This document shows positions 26,766-35,519 of a stretch of DNA of 64,000 bases, in pieces. The notes under the pieces were generated by a model. It searched no databases. It was not told where the DNA came from and saw only the letters and a program-made list of their open reading frames with translations. Every line of letters begins with the position of its first letter. Positions within the stretch are counted from its first letter, which is position 1. Source of the stretch: Bradyrhizobium barranii subsp. apii (GTDB lineage Bacteria > Pseudomonadota > Alphaproteobacteria > Rhizobiales > Xanthobacteraceae); NCBI RefSeq assembly GCF_011516635.5, contig NZ_CP096255.1, positions 3,780,501 through 3,844,500 on the forward strand, read 5' to 3'. The position numbers were made by a program, and so were the translations under genes.

Positions 26766-26773
26766 TTATTCCC
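26766..26773 (-). promoter_or_regulatory. Possible ECF-type -35 element (GGGAATAA)
   Basis: GGGAATAA on the minus strand lies 60 bases before the metallophosphoesterase start. GGAATAA-like -35 boxes are reported for some ECF groups, but no matching -10 is clear at 16-18 bases, so this is only a lead for an autoregulated promoter. Confidence 0.2.
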
Positions 26774-26804
26774 GGATGCGATGACGTTTTCGTGAGGTGG
26801 CGGA

Positions 26805-26966
26805 TCTCGTGTCCCGGACGCAGTGCAGCGCCCAAAAGCGCGTTCACGCGCGTCTTCGACGCGTTATGGCGGTGCGCCGCAGAGCCGGGACCCACGCGGC
26901 TCGGGTTGTCTGGGCCCCGGCTCTGCGCAGCAGCGTTGCACGCTGCAGCGCGTCCGGGGCGCGAGA
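26805..26966. repeat. Large nested palindrome, TCCCGGACGC type
   Basis: Outer arms of about 26 bases (GTCCCGGACGCAGTGCAGCG at the left, CGCTGCAGCGCGTCCGGGGC at the right) enclose a second inverted repeat, AGAGCCGGGACCC against GGGCCCCGGCTCT. It fills most of the gap between two leftward genes and is a typical Bradyrhizobium intergenic element. Confidence 0.75.
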
Positions 26967-26967
26967 C

Positions 26968-27849
26968 TTACTTTGAAAAATCGCGCACGGCGGCTACCAC
27001 GCGTTCCGGCACTTCCTGCGCCACGCAGTGCCCGGCGTCCTCAAAGACCATCGTGCTGACACGCGGAATCAGCGACACGGCGCGTCGCGCCATCTCCTTG
27101 TAGATCGGTCCCGACTTCTCGGAAGTGGTGACGCGCACCGGGCAGTCGATCTCGGTGAGCGAGACAAACGGATTGCCGCGGGCATCGCCGACATAGACCT
27201 GCTCCATCGCCTCGTAGATCGGACGCAGGATTGCGAATTCGATCTCGGGCGTGCAGCAAAGCCGAACCCGGCCATTCTCCAGCGGTACGAAGCCGTGTTG
27301 GACATAGGCCCGGAGCGAGGTCTCGGTCCAATCGGCAAACGCCGGCGCAGCGCGGTAGCGCTCGAACACGGTGTCGGCACTGTCGAACTCGGCCCGCCGG
27401 CGCAGCGTGCCCTGGACGCGGGCGAGGGACTCTTCGTTCAATCCCCCGGGCCGCGCCGCGCGCGGGTCCATCACGGTCGGCTCCATCACGAACAGGCGTG
27501 TGAAGCGTCCGGGCCGAAGTTTCGTCGCGAGCAGAAGATCGGTCGCGCCGGCGCTGTGGCCGATGCCATAGACGTCGCGCAGATCGAGCGCATCGATCAA
27601 CCGGCAGACATCCTCGGCATAATCAAGGAAATGATAGGCATCGGGCTTGTGGCTCGCGCCGTGGCCGCGGCGGTCGAGCGCATAGACGGTGTAGCTCGAT
27701 GCAAGCTCGCGCGCGACCTCGTCCCAGACGTCGGCGACGAAACCGGTGCCGTGCACGAGCAGCGCGGGCGGCCTCCCGCTCTCGCCCCATTGCAGCATCG
27801 CGATCTGCGCGTCAGTGGGGCCGATGGAGAAGCGATGTGGATTGATCAT
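26968..27849 (-). CDS. Alpha/beta hydrolase
   Basis: A 293-residue alpha/beta-fold hydrolase, probably cytosolic. The oxyanion side is LLVHGTGFVADVWDE, the nucleophile elbow is GIGHSAGATDL, and the catalytic His is in EDAGHCVAQEVPE. DRRGHGASHKPDAYHFLDYAEDV is the usual loop before the nucleophile. The substrate cannot be read from the sequence. It lies 12 bases downstream of a GMC oxidoreductase gene on the same strand, so the two are likely co-transcribed and could act on the same alcohol or ester. Confidence 0.85.
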   Translation of the reverse strand: MINPHRFSIGPTDAQIAMLQWGESGRPPALLVHGTGFVADVWDEVARELASSYTVYALDRRGHGASHKPDAYHFLDYAEDVCRLIDALDLRDVYGIGHSAGATDLLLATKLRPGRFTRLFVMEPTVMDPRAARPGGLNEESLARVQGTLRRRAEFDSADTVFERYRAAPAFADWTETSLRAYVQHGFVPLENGRVRLCCTPEIEFAILRPIYEAMEQVYVGDARGNPFVSLTEIDCPVRVTTSEKSGPIYKEMARRAVSLIPRVSTMVFEDAGHCVAQEVPERVVAAVRDFSK

Positions 27850-27861
27850 GGGGACAGGATG

Positions 27862-29481
27862 CTACTTCGCATCCTCCAAAATCATCGTCGCGCCCTTCTC
27901 GGCGATCATCGCGGTCGGCGTGTTGGTATTGCCTGACGTTATCGTCGGCATGATCGACGCGTCGATGATGCGCAGGCCGCTCAGGCCGTAGAAGCGCAAG
28001 CGCTCGTCCACCACCGCCATCGGATCATTCGCCGCGCCCATCTTCGCGGCGCCGACGGGATGGAAGATGGTGGTGCCGATGTCGCCGGCGGCCTTGGCGA
28101 GCGAGGCATCGTCGTCGCCGACGGTGGGACCGGGCAGATATTCGCTCGGGCGATATTTGGCCAGCGCCTTCTGCTGCATCAGGCGGCGCGTGGTGCGGAT
28201 GGCGTCGGCGCCGACCTGGCGATCGTCGTCGGTCGACAGATAGTTCGGCGCGATGATCGGCTTCTCGTCCGGGCTCGCCGAGCGCAGCCGCACCGTGCCG
28301 CGCGAGGTCGGCTGCAGATTGCAGGCGCTCACCGTGATTGCGGGGAAGCGGTGCAGGGGATCGCCGAACTTGTCGAGCGACAGCGGCTGCACGTGGAACT
28401 GGATGTTGGCGCGGGCGCGCGTCGCGTCGGAGCGCGTGAAGATGCCGAGCTGCGACGGCGCCATGGTCAGCGGCCCGCGGCGGCGGAAGGCGTAGTCGAG
28501 CCCCATCAGGCCACGGCGGAACAGATTGTAGTAGGTCTCGTTCAGCGTGCGCACGCCCTCGACCTTGTAGATCGCGCGCTGCTGGAGATGGTCCTGGAGG
28601 TTGCGGCCGACGCCGGGCTTGTCCATCACGATGTCGATGCCGAGCGGCGACAGCCAGTCGGCGGGGCCAATGCCGGAACGATGCAGCACCTGCACCGAGC
28701 CGATGGAGCCTGCCGAGAGGATCACTTCGCGCTTGGCACGCGCCTCGATAACCTCGCCATTCTGGATGAAGCGCACGCCGACGGCGCGGCCCTGCTCGAT
28801 GATGAGACGGTCGACCAGCACGTTCTTCTCGAGCCGCAGGTTGGGACGGTTCAGCGCCGGCTTGAGGAAGCCCCGTGCGGACGACCAGCGCCGACCACGC
28901 TTCTGGTTGACGTGGAAATAGCTGGTGCCTTCGTTGTCGCCGGTGTTGAAATCCGGAATGCGCTTGATGCCCATCTCCTCGGCGGCGTCGCCGACGGCGT
29001 CGAGAACGGCCCATGACAGCCGTGGCGCCTCGATGCGCCAGCCGCCGCCGGTGCCATGATGCTCGCTCGCGCCGAGGAAATGATCCTCGAGCCGCTTAAA
29101 CAGCGGCAGCACGTCGTCATAGCCCCAGCCGGTCATGCCGAGCTGGCGCCAGTGGTCGTAATCGGCGGCCTGTCCGCGCATCGAGATCATGGCGTTGATC
29201 GCCGAAGAGCCGCCGATCACCTTGCCGCGGGGATAGGCCAGCGAGCGGCCGTTCAGGCCCGGCTCCGCCTCGGTCTTGAACATCCAGTCCGAGCGCGGAT
29301 TGCCGATCGCGAAGAGATAGCCGACCGGAATGTGGAACCAGATCCAGTTGTCGTCGCCGCCGGCTTCGAGAATGAGGACGCGATTCCCCGATACGGCCGA
29401 GAGGCGGTTGGCGATGATACAGCCGGCGGTGCCGGCTCCGACGACAATGTAGTCAAACTCACCTTCGAGGCGCCTCGGCAT
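27862..29481 (-). CDS. GMC-family FAD oxidoreductase (choline/alcohol dehydrogenase type)
   Basis: A 539-residue glucose-methanol-choline oxidoreductase. The FAD-binding fold opens with DYIVVGAGTAGCIIANRLS; GKVIGGSSAINAMISMRG is the first GMC signature and GSIGSVQVLHRSGIGP the second. The active-site region is TIFHPVGAAKMG and the C-terminal TSGNTNTPTAMIAEKGA. It is related to choline and alcohol dehydrogenases but has no betaine genes beside it, so its substrate is unknown. GTGGAAGC upstream supports the ATG at 29481. It is followed at once by the alpha/beta hydrolase gene. Confidence 0.9.
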   Translation of the reverse strand: MPRRLEGEFDYIVVGAGTAGCIIANRLSAVSGNRVLILEAGGDDNWIWFHIPVGYLFAIGNPRSDWMFKTEAEPGLNGRSLAYPRGKVIGGSSAINAMISMRGQAADYDHWRQLGMTGWGYDDVLPLFKRLEDHFLGASEHHGTGGGWRIEAPRLSWAVLDAVGDAAEEMGIKRIPDFNTGDNEGTSYFHVNQKRGRRWSSARGFLKPALNRPNLRLEKNVLVDRLIIEQGRAVGVRFIQNGEVIEARAKREVILSAGSIGSVQVLHRSGIGPADWLSPLGIDIVMDKPGVGRNLQDHLQQRAIYKVEGVRTLNETYYNLFRRGLMGLDYAFRRRGPLTMAPSQLGIFTRSDATRARANIQFHVQPLSLDKFGDPLHRFPAITVSACNLQPTSRGTVRLRSASPDEKPIIAPNYLSTDDDRQVGADAIRTTRRLMQQKALAKYRPSEYLPGPTVGDDDASLAKAAGDIGTTIFHPVGAAKMGAANDPMAVVDERLRFYGLSGLRIIDASIMPTITSGNTNTPTAMIAEKGATMILEDAK

Positions 29482-29501
29482 TCTGCTTCCACCCAAACAG
29501 G

Positions 29502-29599
29502 CGTCATGCCCGGGCTTGTCCGGGGCATCCACGCGCTTTCCGTCCTAATAGTCAGACGTGGATGGCCAAGACAAGCTGGTGGCAAGCCCGGCCATGACG
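29502..29599. repeat. Intergenic palindromic repeat, CGTCATGCCCGGG type
   Basis: The left arm CGTCATGCCCGGGCTTG is matched by CAAGCCCGGCCATGACG at the right (one mismatch). An inner pair GGCATCCACG and CGTGGATGGCC extends the stem. It lies between the divergent GMC oxidoreductase and amidohydrolase genes. Confidence 0.8.
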
Positions 29600-29692
29600 A
29601 GAGCACAGGGGACCCTCGATCCGCGGGAGTTAGGTGGACTGGTGCTTGCATGGTAGACAGTCCTGTATTCCCAACAAGGCTTGAGACCCTCC

Positions 29693-30865
29693 ATGCCCAT
29701 CGTGAACCGCGTCGCCGACCTCCAACCCGATATTCAGGCCTGGCGCCGGGACATCCACCAGCATCCGGAGCTGCTGTACGACGTCCACCGCACCGCAGCA
29801 TTCGTTGCGGACCGGCTGCGCGAGTTCGGCTGCGACGAGGTCGTGACCGGCCTCGGGCAGACCGGCGTGGTTGGCGTGATCAAGGGCAGCAAGCCGGCCG
29901 GCGATGGGCTCAAGGTGATCGGCATGCGCGCCGACATGGACGCGCTGCCCGTCGACGAGCAGACCAACCTGCCTTACGCCTCCAAGACTCCGGGCAAGAT
30001 GCACGCCTGTGGCCATGACGGCCACACCGCGATGCTGCTCGGTGCGGCGCGCTACCTCGCCGAGACCCGTAACTTCGCCGGCGATGCTGTGGTGATCTTT
30101 CAGCCTGCCGAGGAGGGCGGCGCCGGCGGCGCGGCCATGGTCAAGGACGGCCTGATGGAGCGGTTCGGCATCGAGCAGGTCTACGGTATGCACAACGGCC
30201 CGGGCATTCCGATCGGCTCGTTCGCGATCCGGCCGGGCCCGATCATGGCGGCGACCGACGAGGTCGACATCATGATCGAGGGCCTCGGCGGCCACGCCGC
30301 GCGTCCGCACAAATGCGTCGATTCCGTGCTGGTCGGCGCGCAGGTGATCACCGCGCTGCAGTCGATCGTCGCCCGCAGCGTCGATCCCCTGGAATCGGCC
30401 GTGATCTCGATCTGCGAATTTCACGCCGGCAACGCCCGCAACGTCATTCCGCAGACCGCAACGCTGAGGGGCACCATCCGCACGTTGTCGCCGGAGGTGC
30501 GCAAGCTGGTCGAGAAGCGCGTGCACGAGGTGGTGGCGGGCGTGGCGCAGATCACCGGCGCCAAGATCGACCTGCACTACAAGCGCAATTATCCCGTTGT
30601 GAACAACCACGCCGCGGAGACCGAGGTGGCGCGGCGTATCGCCAGGAACGTTGCCGGCGAGGCCAATGTGCACGAGATGCCGCCGCTGATGGGTGGCGAG
30701 GATTTCGCCTACATGCTGGAAGCGCGGCCCGGCGCCTTCATCTTCTGCGGCAACGGCGACAGCGCCGGCCTGCATCACCCCGCCTACAATTTCAACGACG
30801 AGGCGATCGTGTTCGGCACGTCCTATTGGGTCAAGCTGGTCGAGGAGTCGCTCGCGGCGTCTTAA
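29693..30865 (+). CDS. M20 family amidohydrolase (hippurate-hydrolase type)
   Basis: A 390-residue metal-dependent amidohydrolase that would cleave N-acyl amino acids or related amides in the cytosol. Metal ligands are in MHACGHDGHTAM (Cys/His) and FQPAEEGGAGG (Glu-Glu); the dimerisation domain starts near GGHAARPH. A late His lies in ADEMPPLMGGEDF-like sequence (EMPPLMGGEDFAYML). Its length and motifs match HipO-like and N-acyl-L-amino acid amidohydrolases. The ATG at 29693 gives the conserved N-terminus; a TTG at 29681 would add four residues. A strong terminator follows. Confidence 0.9.
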   Translation: MPIVNRVADLQPDIQAWRRDIHQHPELLYDVHRTAAFVADRLREFGCDEVVTGLGQTGVVGVIKGSKPAGDGLKVIGMRADMDALPVDEQTNLPYASKTPGKMHACGHDGHTAMLLGAARYLAETRNFAGDAVVIFQPAEEGGAGGAAMVKDGLMERFGIEQVYGMHNGPGIPIGSFAIRPGPIMAATDEVDIMIEGLGGHAARPHKCVDSVLVGAQVITALQSIVARSVDPLESAVISICEFHAGNARNVIPQTATLRGTIRTLSPEVRKLVEKRVHEVVAGVAQITGAKIDLHYKRNYPVVNNHAAETEVARRIARNVAGEANVHEMPPLMGGEDFAYMLEARPGAFIFCGNGDSAGLHHPAYNFNDEAIVFGTSYWVKLVEESLAAS

Positions 30866-30888
30866 CGCCGAACCGAAGCACAAACGAA

Positions 30889-30920
30889 GAGGGCCCGTGC
30901 ATCGCACGGGCCCTTTGTCT
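30889..30920. terminator. Bidirectional terminator
   Basis: AGGGCCCGTGC/GCACGGGCCCT is an 11-bp perfect stem followed by TTGTCTTT on the plus strand and TCTTCGTTT on the minus strand. It lies between the convergent amidohydrolase and phosphate transporter genes. Confidence 0.9.
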
Positions 30921-30936
30921 TTGCGGAATGATCGGC

Positions 30937-32571
30937 TCAGAAAATCCGCGAGAAGATCACATACAGCGTGGCCGACAGCGCGATCGCGCAGGGCAGCGTC
31001 AGCACCCAGGCCATCAGCAGGTTGCGGATGGTCGCCATCTGCAGGCCCGAGCCGTTCGCGGCCATGGTGCCGGCGACGCCGGACGACAGCACGTGGGTGG
31101 TCGAGACCGGCAGGCCGAACACGTCGGCGGCGCCGATCGTGGCGGCGGCGACCAGCTCGGCGGAGGCGCCCTGTGCGTAGGTGAGATGGGTCTTGCCGAT
31201 CTTCTCACCGACGGTGACGACGATGCGCTTCCAGCCGACCATGGTGCCGAGGCCGAGCGCGATGGCGACGGCGACGGCGACCTTCACCCAGGTCGGGATG
31301 AACTTCGTGGCGCTATCGAGGCCGCCCTTGTAGGCGTTCAAGGTCGCGACCTCTTCCTTGTTGAGGTCGTTTTCCTTGTCCTTCATCAGGAAGCGGATCG
31401 CTTCCGAGGTCAGGTACATGTCGTTACGGGTGTTGCCGACCACTTCCGCCGGCACCTTGTTGAGCGAGCCGTACTTCGCGACCTGGTCGCCGACATCCTT
31501 CACCAACACCGACAGCGAGGGGTAGGTGCCTTCGCTGATGTGGTGCGAGGTGATGTACTGCGTCACCGCAGGACGGGGATCGCCGATGATCAAGTGACCG
31601 GCGCCCTTGGCCGCGATCACCTTGGAGGCTGCGTCCGAGACCTTCTGGAACTGGGCGACCTGGCTCTCCGGCAGCGCGCGGTTGAGCGCGTAAGCCGTCG
31701 GCACGGTGCCGATCAGGATCAGCATGATCAGGCCCATGCCCTTCTGGCCGTCGTTCGAGCCGTGGGCGAAGCTGACGCCGGTGCAGGTCGCGATCAGCAG
31801 GCCGCGGATCCACAGCGGCGGCGCCTTGTTGCCTTCGGGCGCGGCATAGAGCGCCGGGTTGCGCACGATGAACTTGAGCAACAGCAGCAGCACGGCGGCG
31901 CAGATGAAGCCGAACAGCGGCGACAGCAGGAGCGCGTAGCCGATCTCGGTGGCCTTGCTCCAGTCGACGCCCGAGGTGCCGTCGCGGCCGCGCATGACGG
32001 CATTGGCGATGCCGACGCCGATGATCGAGCCGATCAGCGTGTGGGAGGAGGAGGCGGGCAGGCCGAAATACCAGGTACCGAGGTTCCAGATGATCGCGGC
32101 GATCAAGAGTGCGAACACCATGGCGAAGCCGGCGCTGGAGCCGACCTGGAGGATCAGCTCGACCGGCAGCAGCGAGACGATGCCGAACGCGACCGCGCCG
32201 GAGGACAGCAGCACGCCGAGGAAGTTGAAGAAGCCCGACCACATCACCGCGAATTCAGCCGGCAGCGAATGGGTGTAGATCACGGTCGCCACCGCGTTGG
32301 CGGTGTCGTGGAAGCCGTTGACGAATTCGAAGCCGAGCGCGATCAGCAGCGCGACGAACAGGAGGATGTAGGGCAGGAAGGTCGTCACCTTCGTGCCGGT
32401 CGCGTTGACGTCGACATAGATGCTGTAGGCAACGAAGAGCAGGCCTGCGGCAAGGATGCCGAAGAACAGGATCATCGTGAGCGGGTTAAAACCCTTGTCG
32501 AGATTGGGCCTGGAAGCCGGCTGGACAGGCGTCGGATCGCCTACCGCACGGTCGAATGCAACATCTGTCAT
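30937..32571 (-). CDS. pit: Low-affinity inorganic phosphate transporter Pit
   Basis: Proton-coupled phosphate (metal-phosphate) symporter in the inner membrane, 544 residues. About ten to twelve hydrophobic helices are visible, with the two family repeats: FVNGFHDTANAVATVIYTH and, in the second half, FGLPVSTTHVLSSGVAG; also FGLPASSSHTLIGSIIG and FAHGSNDGQKGMGL. The central loop (about 285-420) is long and charged. The N-terminal 25 residues are non-conserved and cytosolic. No PhoU (DUF47) partner gene is next to it. No clear PHO box was found upstream. Confidence 0.93.
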   Translation of the reverse strand: MTDVAFDRAVGDPTPVQPASRPNLDKGFNPLTMILFFGILAAGLLFVAYSIYVDVNATGTKVTTFLPYILLFVALLIALGFEFVNGFHDTANAVATVIYTHSLPAEFAVMWSGFFNFLGVLLSSGAVAFGIVSLLPVELILQVGSSAGFAMVFALLIAAIIWNLGTWYFGLPASSSHTLIGSIIGVGIANAVMRGRDGTSGVDWSKATEIGYALLLSPLFGFICAAVLLLLLKFIVRNPALYAAPEGNKAPPLWIRGLLIATCTGVSFAHGSNDGQKGMGLIMLILIGTVPTAYALNRALPESQVAQFQKVSDAASKVIAAKGAGHLIIGDPRPAVTQYITSHHISEGTYPSLSVLVKDVGDQVAKYGSLNKVPAEVVGNTRNDMYLTSEAIRFLMKDKENDLNKEEVATLNAYKGGLDSATKFIPTWVKVAVAVAIALGLGTMVGWKRIVVTVGEKIGKTHLTYAQGASAELVAAATIGAADVFGLPVSTTHVLSSGVAGTMAANGSGLQMATIRNLLMAWVLTLPCAIALSATLYVIFSRIF

Positions 32572-32678
32572 TTTTGGACGCCCCTTAACTAATTTGAAGG
32601 GCTATTGTCCGCGATGGATTTGAAGGCTGGATGACAACTGCGTCGTAAAGTCGCTTTCCCTCCAGTATTTGCCAGTAT

Positions 32679-34121
32679 TTAGGCGGCGCGCGGGGCTTTC
32701 TTCTGCAAGCCGGCGGCAATCTTCAGGTCTTCGACAAAGCGCTGATATTCCAGCACTTTGGCTTCCGGATCGGGCAGTCGCAGCAGATAGGACGGGTGCA
32801 CCGTCACGAGCGCCTTGCGGCCGTCGGGCAGGTCTATGAGCCGCCCACGGGTCTTGCCGATCGGGATGATCTTGCCGAACACGCTTTGCGCGGCGGTGGC
32901 GCCCATCGCCACGATGAGCTCGGGCTGGATTGCCGAAACTTCCCGCTCGTACCATTGCCGGCACGCCCGGATCTCCGGCGTCGCCGGCTTCTGGTGCAGA
33001 CGGATCTTTCCGCGCGGCACGAATTTGAAGTGCTTGACCGCGTTGGTGACGTAGACCTTGTTGCGGTCGACGCCGGCTTCCTGAAGCGCACGGTCGAGCA
33101 TCTGGCCGGCCGGGCCGACGAAGGGGTGGCCGGCGAGGTCTTCCTTGTCGCCGGGCTGCTCGCCGACCAGCATGATGGTCGCGTCTTTCGGGCCCTCGCC
33201 GAACACGGTCTGCGTCGCGTCCTTGTAGAGCGGGCAGGCGCGGCAATGGGCGGCCTCCTCGCGGAGCGCTTCGAGATCGTCGGCAGCCAGCTTGCGTGGC
33301 ATCGGAGCCTCCGGCCGCCTCTGGGGCTTGTGCGGATCGGTTGCAGCATTGGCGATCATGGCGCCGGTCATGCGCTCGGCATCCTCGATCAAGGGCTTAA
33401 TGATCGACGCCTCGGGCAGGTTCCTCCAATATTTCTTCGGCATCTCCGTCTGCATTGCCTTCACCTTCAGCCGCGCCGGATTGAAGATGCTGGCGTAGTA
33501 GCGCCGCCAGGTTTCCTCGAGCCGGTCTTCGCCGGGTGCTTCGTTCTTGCTCACGCCCGACGTGAACGAGAGCGCGTGGCCATCCCAATGCGCACACAGA
33601 TCGGGTGTCAGGATCGACCAGGGCATGTCGGCGAAGCGCTTGGCGAAGAACGGTGCGGCGAGCTCGACGATGTAATGCTCCGGCTCGAACCAGGCGACGT
33701 AATGCGCCGCGCGTTCGCGGCCGATCTCGCGGAAGCGCACGAAGGCATGCATCTTGTGCTCGTCGCGATGAACCGCTCGTGCCATCGCCGTGACTTGCGC
33801 GACATCGGGATCGGTCGCGACCTCGATGAGATCGTGATTGTCTTTCAAGCGCCAGAGCAGGCGATAGAGGATCGCAAAGCGCTCGGGATCACGATGCAGG
33901 ATCGCGGCCTTCGCGAGCTCGACGAATTTTGCCGAGACGTTGAAGGTGCCGTCGTTCACCTCAAATATCGGAGACGGCGAGGGCGGTGCAAACAACTCGG
34001 CTTCGCCGCCTTGTACGGTCCAGGTGACATCGGTTGGCTGCACATGATGCAGCACGAGCGACCGCGCGGCTTTGCGCCAGCCGTCGAAATCGGTTTCGGT
34101 GTCGAGGGTGATGTACTGCAT
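32679..34121 (-). CDS. udgX: UdgX-type uracil-DNA binding protein with N-terminal TIGR03915-like domain
   Basis: DNA-repair protein of the uracil-DNA glycosylase superfamily, 480 residues. The N-terminal 250 residues are the putative DNA-metabolism domain usually paired with a radical SAM partner (TETDFDGWRKAARSL, PWSILTPDLCAHWDG). The C-terminal half is UdgX-like: CRACPLY of the Fe-S cluster, GEQPGDKEDLAGHPFVGPAG at the active site and YVTNAVKHFKF. UdgX proteins link covalently to abasic DNA through a His in a KRRIH loop; here the loop reads KIRLH with H376 kept. It starts inside the end of the radical SAM gene (ATGA) and is downstream of a LexA box. Confidence 0.88.
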   Translation of the reverse strand: MQYITLDTETDFDGWRKAARSLVLHHVQPTDVTWTVQGGEAELFAPPSPSPIFEVNDGTFNVSAKFVELAKAAILHRDPERFAILYRLLWRLKDNHDLIEVATDPDVAQVTAMARAVHRDEHKMHAFVRFREIGRERAAHYVAWFEPEHYIVELAAPFFAKRFADMPWSILTPDLCAHWDGHALSFTSGVSKNEAPGEDRLEETWRRYYASIFNPARLKVKAMQTEMPKKYWRNLPEASIIKPLIEDAERMTGAMIANAATDPHKPQRRPEAPMPRKLAADDLEALREEAAHCRACPLYKDATQTVFGEGPKDATIMLVGEQPGDKEDLAGHPFVGPAGQMLDRALQEAGVDRNKVYVTNAVKHFKFVPRGKIRLHQKPATPEIRACRQWYEREVSAIQPELIVAMGATAAQSVFGKIIPIGKTRGRLIDLPDGRKALVTVHPSYLLRLPDPEAKVLEYQRFVEDLKIAAGLQKKAPRAA

Positions 34122-35356
34122 CAGAAGCCAAACCCCAATTGTGTTGCCTTCGGCTTGAACCGCTCGATCAGCCGCGCCTCGTCGAGGCGATGCGGCGCGG
34201 GGCGGTGATCGCTGAGGACGATGAAAGGCAGCGCCTTGTTGCGGGGCACATGCAGCCGCGCGAGATCGGAGAGGCGGATCGTGGTGGTGCGCCGCGTCGC
34301 GATGATGCGTTCGACCGCCTTGGTGCCGAAGCCGGGCACGCGCAACAGCTCCTCGCGGCTGGCGCGGTTGACGTCGAGCGGGAAGCGGTCGCGATGGCGC
34401 AGCGCCCAGGCGAGCTTCGGATCGATGTCGAGCGGCAGCATCGCGCTGTCGTCGACGATCTCCGCAACGTCGAAACCGTAGCACCGCATCAGCCAGTCGG
34501 CCTGGTAAAGCCGGTGCTCGCGCAGCAGCGGCGGCTGTACCAGAGGCAAAGCGCGGCTGGCATCGGGGATCGGGCTGAAGGCGGAGTAATAGACGCGCCG
34601 CAGCCGGTATGAGCCGTAGAGATTGGCGCTGGTGTGGAGAATGGTGTGATCAGAGGCCGTGTCGGCGCCGACGATCATCTGCGTGCTCTGTCCGGCGGGC
34701 GCGAAGCGCTGCGGCCTCGCCTTCGTCTTTGTGCTGCGGTTTTCCTCGGCCTCGTCGAGCTTCAGCCGCAGCCGGCCCATGGTGCGGCGGATCGCGCGGA
34801 CGTCCTTCTCCGGCGCGTATTGCTGCAGGCTCGTCTCCTCAGGCATCTCGATGTTGATGGAGAGACGGTCGGCATATTTGCCGGCTTCCGCGATCAGCGC
34901 GTCGTCGGCCTCGGGAATGGTCTTGAGATGGATGTAGCCGCGGAAGTGATGCTCCTCGCGCAGTTTGCGCGCGACGCTGACCACCTGCTCCATGGTGTAG
35001 TCGGGGCTGCGGATGATGCCGGAGGAGAGAAACAAGCCCTCGATGTAATTGCGCCGGTAGAAGTCGAGCGTGAGCTTGACCACTTCGTCGATGGTGAAGC
35101 GGGCACGCGGCACGTTGGAAGAGGCGCGGTTGACGCAATAAAGGCAGTCGTAATTGCAGGCGTTGGTCAGGAGCACTTTGAGCAGCGAGATGCAGCGTCC
35201 GTCCGGCGCGTAGGAATGGCAGATGCCCATGCCCGGTGCGGTCGAGCCCACGCCCTTGCCATCGCTGGAATCCCGCTTCTCAGTGCCGCTGAAGGCGCAC
35301 GACGCGTCGTATTTGGCGGCATCAGCCAGAATCTCCAGCTTGCGTTGTACGTCCAT
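34121..35356 (-). CDS. SplB-like radical SAM DNA-repair protein paired with UdgX
   Basis: A 411-residue radical SAM protein, probably of the TIGR03916 family, thought to act in DNA damage repair with its UdgX-type partner. The cluster motif is LTNACNYDCLYCVNRAS (C-x3-C-x2-C). The C-terminal part holds a helix-hairpin-helix, VNRASREELLRVPGFGTKAVERI, that binds DNA. The ATG at 35356 has AAAGGG upstream. Its last base pairs overlap the partner gene as ATGA. A LexA box lies 82 bases upstream, so expression is probably damage-induced. The actual lesion repaired is not known. Confidence 0.88.
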   Translation of the reverse strand: MDVQRKLEILADAAKYDASCAFSGTEKRDSSDGKGVGSTAPGMGICHSYAPDGRCISLLKVLLTNACNYDCLYCVNRASSNVPRARFTIDEVVKLTLDFYRRNYIEGLFLSSGIIRSPDYTMEQVVSVARKLREEHHFRGYIHLKTIPEADDALIAEAGKYADRLSINIEMPEETSLQQYAPEKDVRAIRRTMGRLRLKLDEAEENRSTKTKARPQRFAPAGQSTQMIVGADTASDHTILHTSANLYGSYRLRRVYYSAFSPIPDASRALPLVQPPLLREHRLYQADWLMRCYGFDVAEIVDDSAMLPLDIDPKLAWALRHRDRFPLDVNRASREELLRVPGFGTKAVERIIATRRTTTIRLSDLARLHVPRNKALPFIVLSDHRPAPHRLDEARLIERFKPKATQLGFGF

Positions 35357-35438
35357 CGTCGAATCCCTTTGATTCAGCTTACGAATCCGGATGAGCACCA
35401 ATTCGATTGACTCCCCGGCCGCTGTTAGCTTTATATTA

Positions 35439-35453
35439 GAACATATCATGAAC
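35439..35453. promoter_or_regulatory. LexA (SOS) box, GAAC-N7-GAAC
   Basis: GAAC at 35439-35442 and GAAC at 35450-35453, with ATATCAT between them, is an exact match to the alphaproteobacterial LexA site. It lies between the divergent radical SAM/UdgX and ImuA/ImuB/DnaE2 operons, 82 and 66 bases from their start codons. Confidence 0.88.
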
Positions 35454-35468
35454 AAATGAGCCAGCCGC

Positions 35469-35490
35469 AGGTTCTTATTTTTGAGAACCT
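35469..35490. repeat. Inverted repeat beside the LexA box
   Basis: AGGTTCT and AGAACCT are 7-base reverse complements separated by 8 bases, about 30 bases before imuA. Each arm carries a GTTC/GAAC half-site, so it could be a second, weaker LexA contact or simply a hairpin in the 5' leader. Confidence 0.4.
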
Positions 35491-35519
35491 CGGCAATCAC
35501 CTCTGAAGGAGCGGCGTAT

